From NCBI GenBank assembly GCA_017303735.1, contig JAFLCF010000066.1:1-20885 (forward strand): DNA of 20,885 nt. The letters are read 5' to 3'. Below are positions 14,891 through 20,885 of the stretch, piece by piece (the stretch's first letter is position 1; the number at the start of each line of letters is the position of its first letter). A model generated the notes under the pieces. That model was given only the letters and a program-made list of their open reading frames with translations. It was not told the origin of the DNA and did not search any database. This DNA is from Anaerolineae bacterium (lineage in GTDB: Bacteria; Chloroflexota; Anaerolineae; Anaerolineales; Villigracilaceae). Position numbers and translations under genes: made by a program.

Positions 14891-16278
14891 GACTTGGTAA
14901 AGTGGGTTTCGATCTTTTCCGGAACGCCCTTCAGGCGTTTTTGGGCATAAAGCTCGTGATCGAACTCATCGAAGAATGGGCTGTCATCACGGCGCACCAG
15001 GTGACAAACCGGCAGGGTCTCCAACTCACGTCCCTTCTTGGTATGCAGGGTGACCATACGCTTTTTATCCGCTTCACGGATGGATTCATCCTTTTCGCTC
15101 AATTGGGTGAATGGTGTCAGGAAGAGAATATTGTCCGCATCATGCACCTGCTGCCCGGAACCGCGCATCGAGGATTTCTGTGAGGCAGTATTGGCGGCGC
15201 CATCCATGCCGCTCTTGGTGACCGATTGCAACACCACCCCGACCAAATCCATCTCCTTGCACATCAGTTTGAGATTGCGGGAGATGATCTCAGTGCGCAC
15301 GTTATCGTTCTCTGCCTGGTCCGTGAACAACATGGCATAGTCCACCGCGAACCAGCCGATATTCCGCTCGCGTTTTTGTGATTTGAGAGCCGCCCACAAT
15401 TGTTCGGTGGTGTAGTTGGCATCGTCGATGAAGATATCCAACTCGGAGAGCTGCGCGGCGGCGATATCGAAGCGTGAGCGCCAATCGTTGGGTAATCCCA
15501 ACCCGGATTTCATGGACTTGGTGCGAATGCCGGAGACCCCGGACAGGGCGCGACGTGCGATCGATTCGTTTTTCATTTCCATCGAGATCAGGACACCCGG
15601 CTCGACTTCACCCATTGCCAGAGCAATCTGGGTCAGGCTCCAAGTCTTACCAATACCTGGCTCACCAGCTAGCCAGATCAGTGAACCTTTCTCGAAGCCA
15701 CCCGTGGCTTTGTCGAACTTGGGAAAGCCCGTGGGCAATCCCCAGACTTCGTGCGGATTTGCCTCCGCAGCTTCGATCTGGTCATACAAGTTGGAGAGCA
15801 GATGCGATAGACGTACAAAGTCATTGGATATAGTGCGCTCGTCAAGATGGGTGCGGATCAAGCTGCGCAAGTCATCGGCAGCTCTGCCTTCGCACACGGA
15901 CTGAGCGATATCATTGGCGAGGTTGAGCATGGAGCGGCGTTCCGCGTCCTGATGGACGATGTGGGCATAGCCAACCGCGTTCAGAGAGGTGGGCACATCG
16001 TTGATCAGTGACGTCAGCCAGGCAGAGCCGCCTGCTTCTTCGAGTTTGCCCGCACGTTCGAGCGCATCTGAAACGGTCAACAAATCTACAGGCTGCCCGC
16101 TTTTGATCAGTTCCTGAACCGCCTGATAGACCCATTGGTGCCGGTGGATGTAGAAATCGGTCGAGGTGGTGATGATCGGGCGTATGTCGTACCAGCTCTC
16201 AGGGTTGATCAATAGACAACCCAATGTGGCACGTTCGGCTTCGGGATTATGGGGTGGAATCATGGGAGTTGTGTTCAT
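14887..16278 (-). CDS. DnaB-type replicative helicase of the element
   Basis: The protein has 463 residues, the length of DnaB. The N-terminal domain is typical (PHNPEAERATLGCLLINPE, then DFYIHRHQWVYQAV, and LERAGKLEEAGGSAWL). The RecA-type ATPase core begins near residue 180 (GLPTGFPKFDKATGGFEKGSLIWLAG) with Walker A GEPGIGKT at 205-212, followed by SMEMKNESIARR, the H1a-type motif, and a Walker B-like WFAVDYAMLF. It unwinds DNA 5' to 3' as a ring hexamer at replication forks. Its ATG overlaps the stop of the initiator gene by 4 bp (ATGA), so initiator and helicase are made together. This is the logic of phage lambda O followed by P/DnaB modules, here with the element's own helicase. The Walker A variant differs from the ARPxMGKT form of many chromosomal DnaB proteins, consistent with an element or phage lineage. 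Confidence 0.9.
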   Translation of the reverse strand: MNTTPMIPPHNPEAERATLGCLLINPESWYDIRPIITTSTDFYIHRHQWVYQAVQELIKSGQPVDLLTVSDALERAGKLEEAGGSAWLTSLINDVPTSLNAVGYAHIVHQDAERRSMLNLANDIAQSVCEGRAADDLRSLIRTHLDERTISNDFVRLSHLLSNLYDQIEAAEANPHEVWGLPTGFPKFDKATGGFEKGSLIWLAGEPGIGKTWSLTQIALAMGEVEPGVLISMEMKNESIARRALSGVSGIRTKSMKSGLGLPNDWRSRFDIAAAQLSELDIFIDDANYTTEQLWAALKSQKRERNIGWFAVDYAMLFTDQAENDNVRTEIISRNLKLMCKEMDLVGVVLQSVTKSGMDGAANTASQKSSMRGSGQQVHDADNILFLTPFTQLSEKDESIREADKKRMVTLHTKKGRELETLPVCHLVRRDDSPFFDEFDHELYAQKRLKGVPEKIETHFTKS

Positions 16279-17177
16279 GTCAGGACCTCAATGTTTCCCT
16301 GCAAAGGGGGGATGGATGTTTTCCCGCTCGCGAGTTCGGAACGCAGATAGGCGATCAGTGATCCGGGGCGGTGGATGGTGAGTCTCTTCGTCCGGCGAAT
16401 CTGTTCGATCGCGGACCGGGTACGATGCAGCCCGTTCTCGAGCGGCACGTTGTACTCCCGGCAGATGGAGATGATTTGCTTGATGTTCTTGTCCCAGGCG
16501 CCATAATCCCCCGGTGGTTCACCTGTGGCAGGACGTTCAGGCGGGATCAAGCCAAACAGGTCGTGAACCAAGCTGGTAGCCTCACGAGTGTTTTGGGGGT
16601 ATGTCTCGATGCGGGCGTGGACATCCACCTTGCCAGGTTCAGGCGAAGAAGGCTCAGCGTGTGCGGGCGCGTCAGCGCCCATGTACTTTTCTCTGGTAGT
16701 CTCTGTATTACCTATTAATGATCCCGTCAATGTGACGTCATCGTCACGGCGATCTGACGTCTTCGATCCCGTCAAATTGACGTCATCGAGGACGTCACCG
16801 GATTCCCCGCTAGAATCCGCGGAAGAGGATTCTGGCGTCTCGAGCGTTTCCAGCGCCGCATAGTTGATCCGGTAGTACTTGCGCTGGTCGTGTTTTTTTG
16901 CGTCCAGTTGTTCCGAGATCACCAAGCCTCGTTTTTCCAAACTGCGGAATGTGCGCTCAATCGTGCTCAGGCTCCAGAACGGGAAACTTTCGCTTTGCCA
17001 ATCCCCATAAGTGTTGTAGACCCATTTGATGCCATTGCGGGTCACACCGACCTTGGAGTTTTGCAGCCAGTAGTGCAGTTGTTGAAGAACAAGCGATTCG
17101 TTCAGCCCGATAACCTTGGCAAGGGAAGGCAGTATCAGCAGGGGTGGTTCGTTGATCAGCAGGTTCGATCGGGTCAT
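16275..17177 (-). CDS. Winged-helix replication initiator (phage O / DnaD-like)
   Basis: The protein has 300 residues from the ATG at 17177; a longer frame exists upstream, but this start has GGAG at good distance and gives the usual N-terminus MTRSNLLINEPPLLILPSLA. Residues about 1-110 form a helix-turn-helix domain seen in phage and plasmid replication proteins: IGLNESLVLQQLHYWLQNS, WVYNTYGDWQSESFPFWSLSTIERTFRSLEKRGLVIS, then YYRINY. Residues about 115-190 are a low-complexity acidic linker whose DNA carries repeated TGACGTC words. The C-terminal 200-300 region (NIKQIISICREYNVPLENGLH) is helical. I infer that it binds the intragenic repeats and loads the helicase encoded next. It is preceded by the hexamer array at 17306-17379. 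Exact family membership would need a profile search. Confidence 0.75.
   Translation of the reverse strand: MTRSNLLINEPPLLILPSLAKVIGLNESLVLQQLHYWLQNSKVGVTRNGIKWVYNTYGDWQSESFPFWSLSTIERTFRSLEKRGLVISEQLDAKKHDQRKYYRINYAALETLETPESSSADSSGESGDVLDDVNLTGSKTSDRRDDDVTLTGSLIGNTETTREKYMGADAPAHAEPSSPEPGKVDVHARIETYPQNTREATSLVHDLFGLIPPERPATGEPPGDYGAWDKNIKQIISICREYNVPLENGLHRTRSAIEQIRRTKRLTIHRPGSLIAYLRSELASGKTSIPPLQGNIEVLT
16720..16797. repeat. Iteron-like TGACGTC array inside the initiator gene (candidate replication origin)
   Basis: TGACGTCA at 16733-16740, TGACGTCT at 16755-16762, TGACGTCA at 16778-16785 and GGACGTCA at 16790-16797; the first three are 22-23 bp apart, two helical turns. Two longer direct repeats (16720-16743 and 16765-16788, both GATCCCGTCAA then TGACGTCATCG after two or three variable bases) are 45 bp apart. 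Just left lies a less GC-rich stretch (about 16685-16720) that could melt. In lambda, four iterons lie likewise inside the O gene in the linker between domains. Confidence 0.6.
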
Positions 17178-17269
17178 AGAAGGCTCCAAAATCGGAAATA
17201 GCAAAACGCAACAGGAAGCGATCTTAGGTGGCATGTTTTTCCAGACGGTTCATTTCCCATCTTTGCGTT

Positions 17270-17298
17270 TCTATCCGCTTCAAAATCATTCCTAACAA
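17270..17298 (-). promoter_or_regulatory. Possible sigma-70-like promoter of the initiator gene
   Basis: On the - strand TTGTTA (17293-17298), 17 bases, then GATAGA (17270-17275). Spacing is ideal, the -10 box is weak. It lies between the hexamer array and the initiator start, so a protein bound to the array would sit at or just upstream of the -35 box. Low confidence. Confidence 0.3.
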
Positions 17299-17305
17299 AG
17301 GAAGG

Positions 17306-17379
17306 TGAGCGTCCATGTGAGCGGAGAATGTGAGCGACTGAGAGCGCCCGAGAGCGTCCATATGAGCGAGTCCCGCTCA
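17306..17379. repeat. NGAGCG hexamer array, candidate partition centromere or operator
   Basis: TGAGCG at 17306, 17318, 17331 and 17363, AGAGCG at 17341 and 17351, and inverted CGCTCA at 17374-17379. Steps are 12, 13, 10, 10, 12 and 11 bases, about one helical turn each. A longer word GAGCGTCCATGTGAGCG (17307-17323) recurs with one change 45 bp later (17352-17368). The last two hexamers form a dyad TGAGCG-AGTCC-CGCTCA. The array lies between the ribbon-helix-helix gene and the initiator gene, in the 265-base gap 17178-17442. Confidence 0.7.
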
Positions 17380-17442
17380 CACGAATTTTTGATGGTAAAA
17401 AATGATGTGCGTTTTGCCAGACTGGTGTAGGAGAAAATTGGG

Positions 17443-18087
17443 CTACCATGAGGGCGACACTGTCTGGCGGACCACTTTGGCGGCTTCATGAAGACGCAAA
17501 CGCCCGGAGCGATAGGACTGGATGGCGTTATTCAACAGGTACACCACCACCTCCCCGCTGGTCACTCCAAGGCTGGATGAAACCGCCTTGATCTGCTGAT
17601 CAATTTCCCTGCCCCACCGATAAGCAACATAAATAGGTTTTGGTTCAAGCGGTGAACGTTGCCGTCTGGGTTTAGGCGCCGGGATGTCCTGTGCCCAGGC
17701 ATCTTCACGGATCGACCAATCCAAACGCATCACGCGACCTTCAGGTTGTGGATGCGCTTCGAGCTGGATCCTGCCCGCCCGCAGTTCGCTCAAGGCATAG
17801 GTCATCATGGCGCCAGCCACTTGGGATGTGGTGGTCATGTGATGATCGGCAATGCCGCGAATGGTGTATCGCATGCCCGTTTTCTCGTGCGTTTCCCCGA
17901 CCATGTTCCGCAGATGGTTCGGAACTCGGTAACCGCGTGATCGGTGTTCGGACAGTTTTTCCCAATCTCGTTTTCTTTTGGGGCGGGAACGTTTCGCTTC
18001 ACGGGCAGTTTGGATCAGTTGGATCGGTTCAGTGGGTTGAATCAATTCCTGAGATGGATTGGAGGACTGAAAAGGTTGTCGTGGCAT
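17443..18087 (-). CDS. Tandem ribbon-helix-helix-like DNA-binding protein, probable ParA partner
   Basis: The protein has 214 residues. After a basic, Pro/Gln-rich N-terminus (RPKRKRDW at about 35-42) two similar units are seen: residues 52-110 (YRVPNHLRNMV ... TTTSQVAGAMMTYALSELRAGRIQL) and 151-200 (PIYVAYRWGREIDQQIKAV ... GVTSGEVVVYLLNNAIQSYRSGRLRL). Each has a short strand, a helix, a turn and a second helix as in ribbon-helix-helix folds, and both end in a matching [SR]xGR[IL]xL stretch, suggesting duplication. No recognised ParB (HTH/CTPase) motif is present. It starts 11 bases after the parA stop with AAGGT as binding site. Small ribbon-helix-helix proteins next to ParA commonly bind the centromere and regulate the operon, so the hexamer array 63 bases downstream of its stop is a natural target. 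This role is inferred. Confidence 0.6.
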   Translation of the reverse strand: MPRQPFQSSNPSQELIQPTEPIQLIQTAREAKRSRPKRKRDWEKLSEHRSRGYRVPNHLRNMVGETHEKTGMRYTIRGIADHHMTTTSQVAGAMMTYALSELRAGRIQLEAHPQPEGRVMRLDWSIREDAWAQDIPAPKPRRQRSPLEPKPIYVAYRWGREIDQQIKAVSSSLGVTSGEVVVYLLNNAIQSYRSGRLRLHEAAKVVRQTVSPSW

Positions 18088-18098
18088 ATGCAGTTACC

Positions 18099-18851
18099 TT
18101 AGGTGTTCTGGAGGGTATAGTTCATCAGGGCGGCATATTCACGCGTGGCGCGATGAAGCGGGTCCATCTCATGCACTAACTTGCCTTCCGCCGCACACTC
18201 GCGCAGAATGGTGGCGCGATGAATGGGGGCGAGTACCGCCTCGCCAAATTCCTTTGTGATCTCCGTTAGGGTGGTCTTGGATTCCGTAGTGGAGTCATCA
18301 TAGAACGTGGGCAGGATGCCGAGCAACTTTCCATCCCAACCGCGTTGCGCCAGCAGCTTGAGGCTTGCCATCATTTGCATCAAGCCGTTCGAAGACAGGA
18401 ATTCGGTCGCGGTGGGGATGAGCACATAATCGGCGGCGAACACTGCACGTTCCTGAATGCCGCCCACAGAAGGAGCTGTATCCAAAAAAATGTAATGGTA
18501 GTCGTGGAGTAGAGGTTCAAGCGCCTTGCGGATGGCATCCAACGGGCGGTTCTCGGCATTGAGCAGGATCTGCGCCGAGGCAGTGCTACGATCGCCGGTA
18601 ATGATGTCCAGATTTTTTCTGCCGGTCATGCGCACCCATTGCCTTGGGTCCTGTGTCTGGTTGACCAGCAGGTTGAAGGCACCAGGTTCCTGGGGGAGTC
18701 CCATGGCGATAGCATCATTCCCCTGTGGGTCTTTGTCAACGACGAGTACTTTGTGATTGGTGGCAGCCAACTGCCCGGATACACTCAGCAAAGTAGTGGT
18801 CTTGCCGGTTCCACCCTTTTGATTTGCGACGGTGATAATTTTTGCGGTCAT
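18099..18851 (-). CDS. parA: ParA-family partition ATPase
   Basis: The protein has 250 residues, a compact ParA without an N-terminal HTH domain. The deviant Walker A motif is KGGTGKTT at 12-19 with the signature Lys12. Walker A' is VVDKDPQGN (D39, D41) and Walker B is IFLDTAPS (D124). The C-terminal part, ATILRECAAEGKLVHEMDP, is typical of ParA/Soj. ParA binds nonspecific DNA when ATP-bound and moves plasmid or chromosome copies through its centromere-bound partner. The ATG overlaps the stop of the upstream 82-residue gene (ATGA), and AGGAAAGGAAA provides a ribosome-binding site. Context with a replication initiator and a DNA-binding partner argues for element partition rather than MinD-like or envelope roles, although membrane and lipoprotein genes share the transcription unit. 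Confidence 0.92.
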   Translation of the reverse strand: MTAKIITVANQKGGTGKTTTLLSVSGQLAATNHKVLVVDKDPQGNDAIAMGLPQEPGAFNLLVNQTQDPRQWVRMTGRKNLDIITGDRSTASAQILLNAENRPLDAIRKALEPLLHDYHYIFLDTAPSVGGIQERAVFAADYVLIPTATEFLSSNGLMQMMASLKLLAQRGWDGKLLGILPTFYDDSTTESKTTLTEITKEFGEAVLAPIHRATILRECAAEGKLVHEMDPLHRATREYAALMNYTLQNT

Positions 18852-19096
18852 GTGGTTTCCTTTCCTGCGGCTTCAGTGAGTATAGTGAAGCCGTTTTGAT
18901 CTCTCATGAATTTGGCACCATCCAGAATGGCGATGGCGGTCGGTTGGTTATTAACAATGGCGTTCATCACGCGCACGCCGGACAGATCTCCCAGGGTAGC
19001 CAGTGAACCCAATGCCAATGAAAGCGCTTCTGGCAACCGGGGTGGGCGATGGATGCCCTTACGGCTGACCTCGATCAGGGATAACGGATCTCCCAT
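18848..19096 (-). CDS. Uncharacterised 82-residue protein coupled to parA
   Basis: A small soluble protein with no recognised family. It starts MGDPLSLIEVSRKGIHRPPRLPEAL, has a mildly hydrophobic helical middle (SLALGSLATLGDLSGVRVMNAIV) and a strand-like end (PTAIAILDGAKFMRDQNGFTIL). No membrane segment or catalytic motif stands out. The start has only a weak binding site, but the 4-bp overlap with parA, the 31-base gap to the upstream gene and the even codon use support it as a real gene. The overlap makes a partition-related role possible. I cannot name a function. Confidence 0.55.
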   Translation of the reverse strand: MGDPLSLIEVSRKGIHRPPRLPEALSLALGSLATLGDLSGVRVMNAIVNNQPTAIAILDGAKFMRDQNGFTILTEAAGKETT

Positions 19097-19127
19097 GCCT
19101 GACCAAGGTCAAGATCTGACCGGCTCG

Positions 19128-20096
19128 TTAAGGGGACGGGTTGTGTCCGTTCGAAGAAGGAGCGGGGATATCCACCGGAACGGTCAGGTCATTGCCGGTG
19201 AACAACTGGATGAATGTTGCTGGGTGGAGTTCTCCAATAGGTTGGGTATTACCAGGCAAGCGGATGATGTAGTTACCGTTCGCGGCGATGCCAGCTTCGA
19301 GTTGCTCGCCGGGTTTGACCACGTGGTTATTGAGGTTGGTCTGCAATTTGGCGGTGAAGGGAAAAAAGGCGGGCTGTGAATTGTTGGCAGCGGGTTTCTC
19401 AGTTTTTTTCCACGGCAGGATGTTGAAGCGCGGCAGGCGCAGTTTGATCGGGGAGGATGTCGATGGGGAAAGTGAAGTAGAAGGTACCTCCTCACTCTTC
19501 CCTCCGGTCAGTCCAAGCTTCGAAGCAGTCCCGTAATTTTTGGTGAACTCGGTTTTCCACTCGCTGGCGATCGAGGGCGCCATGGTGCGGGCGAGGTCGT
19601 CGGTGTTTTTCTCGATCTCTGCCAAGGATTTGAAGAACAAGATATCCTTCTGTGCGCCTTCCGCCATTTGACGGATGATCTCCATGTTGCCGAGGTGATA
19701 GGCGATACCAGCCAGAATATTGAGGGCGATCAGGATCGACATACCGATCAGAACCGTACGGGCCTCGGATTGTGTCAACTCTTTCACAACTCCATTTGCA
19801 CCTGCCTGTTGCAAAGTGTCCATCGTGAACAGGGCAGCTTCACCAAGAAAATCCACGAGCACCATGAGCAAGGCAATGCCCTTTTGAACAATCCCATCAG
19901 CTTTGAACAGGAAGATGGTCAGCCAACCGATCATGCCGCCAGATGTTGCGAGTAAGGCAAACATGCCAAGGATTTGATTATCTTCATCCAGCGATGCCTG
20001 AATGAAATGGAGCGAGCGACTGGCTGCATACACCAGCAGACCGATTGAGATCGTATAGAACGCGAGTTGAGCAAAAAAGCGGCCAAAGGCTTTCAT
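19128..20096 (-). CDS. Membrane protein with four N-terminal segments and cytoplasmic tail
   Basis: The protein has 322 residues. Predicted membrane helices lie at about 9-26, 43-64, 73-93 and 115-134. A helical, charged segment follows (NMEIIRQMAEGAQKDILFFKSLAEIEKNTDDLARTM), then a Ser/Thr/Pro-rich linker at about 200-220, and a C-terminal part with FPFTAKLQTNLN and NGNYIIRLPGN that may form a small folded domain. No family recognised. It begins 2 bases after the stop of the lipoprotein gene with GGAGG as binding site located inside that gene's last codons. It is therefore in one unit with the lipoprotein and upstream of the 82-residue gene and parA. Proteins of this kind on mobile elements can belong to transfer or envelope functions, but no conjugation motor or relaxase is in the window. 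Confidence 0.7.
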   Translation of the reverse strand: MKAFGRFFAQLAFYTISIGLLVYAASRSLHFIQASLDEDNQILGMFALLATSGGMIGWLTIFLFKADGIVQKGIALLMVLVDFLGEAALFTMDTLQQAGANGVVKELTQSEARTVLIGMSILIALNILAGIAYHLGNMEIIRQMAEGAQKDILFFKSLAEIEKNTDDLARTMAPSIASEWKTEFTKNYGTASKLGLTGGKSEEVPSTSLSPSTSSPIKLRLPRFNILPWKKTEKPAANNSQPAFFPFTAKLQTNLNNHVVKPGEQLEAGIAANGNYIIRLPGNTQPIGELHPATFIQLFTGNDLTVPVDIPAPSSNGHNPSP

Positions 20097-20098
20097 GA

Positions 20099-20497
20099 TT
20101 ATTTACCTCCACAATAGGTTGCGTTGACCCAGCCGGTTTTCCCGTTGCTGGTTTGGACGTTGATCCAGGTTGTGCCTGTTTGAAGGATGGTGAGGGATTC
20201 GCCTTGCAGGAGCCACGCATCTACCGGGCAGTTTGTCCCGGCGCAAGAGCGTAGATGGAGGGCAGTTGCACTGACCGTGCAAGAAGTTTGTGAAGAGATA
20301 GCTGACAGATCAAGAGTCTGTTTTGCTTCGATGGGAATTGCATAGTCACGTGCGATGGGGGAGGAGGTGGGCGTCACAGATGGACGTGTGGAGCTATCAG
20401 TCAGCGAACATGCAAGGGAAATTGCGCAGAGAGATATTGTCCATAAAGCTAATGAACGATATTTTGTGGATGGATATTTTGAGGGTTTAATTTTCAT
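20099..20497 (-). CDS. SH3-domain lipoprotein
   Basis: The protein has 132 residues. A basic N-terminus and hydrophobic stretch (SLALWTISLCAISLAC) lead to a lipobox-like SLAC with Cys30 as likely lipidation site. A Ser/Thr/Pro-rich spacer follows, then from about residue 72 a bacterial SH3 (SH3b) domain: ALHLRSCAGTNCPVDAWLLQGESL, WINVQTSNGKTGWVNATYC. Four cysteines (73, 85, 90, 129) in the domain could form two disulphides, fitting an exported protein. SH3b domains usually bind cell-wall peptides or glycans. AGGAG lies upstream of the ATG. It is the first complete gene of the leftward transcription unit and follows the stacked hairpin at 20539-20611. Its job on the element is unknown; surface interaction is a reasonable guess. 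Confidence 0.8.
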   Translation of the reverse strand: MKIKPSKYPSTKYRSLALWTISLCAISLACSLTDSSTRPSVTPTSSPIARDYAIPIEAKQTLDLSAISSQTSCTVSATALHLRSCAGTNCPVDAWLLQGESLTILQTGTTWINVQTSNGKTGWVNATYCGGK

Positions 20498-20538
20498 TGT
20501 GACTCCTAGTTGAAAAAATTCGTTATGTTAGAATAGGA

Positions 20539-20611
20539 GACGCAGATAATTTCTGTATGGGCGCTGTTGTACCGGCTAGGTATGTAAACAGCGCCCGTTC
20601 TTATCTGCGTC
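20539..20611. ncRNA. 73-nt stacked hairpin in the leader of the leftward operon
   Basis: Three nested perfect stems: GACGCAGATAA (20539-20549) with TTATCTGCGTC (20601-20611); GGGCGCTGTT (20559-20568) with AACAGCGCCC (20587-20596); and TACC (20570-20573) with GGTA (20579-20582) closing a 5-base loop. An internal loop of 9 and 4 bases separates the outer two. No U-tract follows on either strand, so it is not a usual terminator. It lies 41 bases above the lipoprotein start, within the 232-base gap 20498-20729. It could be a structured 5' leader, a small RNA, or a DNA site such as oriT. Confidence 0.6.
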
Positions 20612-20642
20612 AAGTTAGGGTAGTGGAAAAATTAGCCAGCAT
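20610..20642 (-). CDS. Possible 10-codon leader peptide ORF
   Basis: ATG at 20642 and TGA at 20610-20612 encode MLANFSTTLT. It is preceded by AAGGAGGTGAT, a full match to the anti-Shine-Dalgarno tail, but the core lies only about 2 bases from the ATG, which is too close for good initiation. The stop codon touches the first base pairs of the stacked hairpin, as in attenuator leaders. This is speculative. Confidence 0.2.
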   Translation of the reverse strand: MLANFSTTLT

Positions 20643-20651
20643 CACCTCCTT
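20641..20651 (-). promoter_or_regulatory. Full-length anti-16S Shine-Dalgarno match without a well-placed start
   Basis: AAGGAGGTGAT on the - strand (ATCACCTCCTT on +) is the complete 11-base complement of the usual 16S rRNA 3' end. No ATG, GTG or TTG lies 5-9 bases downstream in a long frame; only a 10-codon ORF starts inside it. It may be a ribosome standby site or belong to a tiny leader. Confidence 0.5.
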
Positions 20652-20729
20652 GCAATAGAGATTTATTTTGTTCAAAATGAAAGCTCGAAATGAAATAATG
20701 AAGATGTGATGTTATTGATTCGGCAATGA

Positions 20730-20885
20730 TCACTTGGGCTTAGGCAGAGCAATAAGATCTGCATACCCAGCTGATTTGAGATACTCAATGACTGCACGAG
20801 TTGGGATGCGATAGGTGCGTTTGCCAAATTTGATGGCTGGTAACTTCTTCGCTTCGATCCAGCGATATACAGTTTTTGTGCTAAC
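20730..20885 (-). CDS. Excisionase / MerR-like helix-turn-helix protein, C-terminal fragment
   Basis: An open frame enters from the right edge and ends at TGA (20730-20732); 51 residues are visible and the start is outside the window. The sequence VSTKTVYRWIEAKKLPAIKFGKRTYRIPTRAVIEYLKSAGY is the classic excisionase-family (HTH_17, winged MerR-like) pattern: the recognition helix TKTVYRWI, then the wing KLPAIKFGKRTYRIP. Such small proteins bend DNA to steer a tyrosine recombinase toward excision, or act as regulators of element genes. It is on the same strand as the integrase at 13865-14758 and at the other side of the replication/partition block, which fits an excisable element. A general transcription regulator is the alternative. 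Confidence 0.8.
   Translation of the reverse strand, partial: VSTKTVYRWIEAKKLPAIKFGKRTYRIPTRAVIEYLKSAGYADLIALPKPK

Noticed and set aside
17178..17234. Longer N-terminus for the initiator gene (19 extra residues)
   Set aside because: The ATG at 17177 has GGAG at good spacing and gives the family's usual first residues; the upstream extension has no matching pattern.
20539..20611. Intrinsic terminator
   Set aside because: The stem is strong, but neither strand has a U-tract after it.

Overview
The window looks like an accessory, defence-rich stretch of a bacterial genome with roughly balanced base composition. The gene families (type I restriction-modification with a four-helix-bundle gene inside, a leucine-rich-repeat Roco GTPase, and intergenic repeats of the form CCTGAGCCTGTCGAAGG) remind me of environmental filamentous bacteria such as Chloroflexota (Anaerolineae). 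That assignment is an inference from style, not from a marker gene. No rRNA, tRNA or CRISPR array was seen, and no stretch longer than 300 bases lacks a gene.

Region 1 (1-8101, + strand) is a type I restriction-modification operon: the 3' end of hsdM, hsdS, a small four-helix-bundle protein gene flanked by AT-rich palindromes, hsdR, and directly downstream a 1071-residue LRR-Roc-COR protein with its own ribosome-binding site. hsdR carries a 540-bp in-frame insertion encoding a complete-looking GIY-YIG nuclease domain, bounded by inverted TTCGACARGCTCA-type repeats, inside the first helicase domain. Region 2 (8198-10720, +) holds two nuclease-fold genes: a DUF429 (RNase H-like) protein and a DUF2779 protein that combines a Cas4-like PD-(D/E)XK/iron-sulphur module with a DnaQ-like exonuclease module. 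Region 3 (10769-13827, +) holds two paralogous membrane proteins, the second interrupted by one in-frame TGA, and a 46-residue membrane peptide. It ends at a bidirectional hairpin terminator.

Region 4 (13865-20885, - strand) is the replication, partition and recombination backbone of a plasmid-like or integrative element. In transcription order it contains a truncated excisionase-type HTH gene at the window edge, a 73-nt stacked hairpin, an SH3 lipoprotein, a four-helix membrane protein, an 82-residue protein, ParA, a tandem ribbon-helix-helix-like protein (probable centromere binder), a winged-helix replication initiator, a DnaB-type helicase and a tyrosine recombinase. Several of these genes overlap by 4 bp (ATGA), which suggests translational coupling.

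Two short-repeat arrays stand out. One is a set of TGACGTC iterons inside the initiator gene, the arrangement of a lambda-type origin. The other is a set of NGAGCG hexamers spaced 10-13 bp apart between the partition genes and the initiator, a candidate partition centromere or operator. The simplest reading of the window is a mobile element backbone placed next to a layered anti-phage island. Whether the island is cargo of the element cannot be decided from this window.
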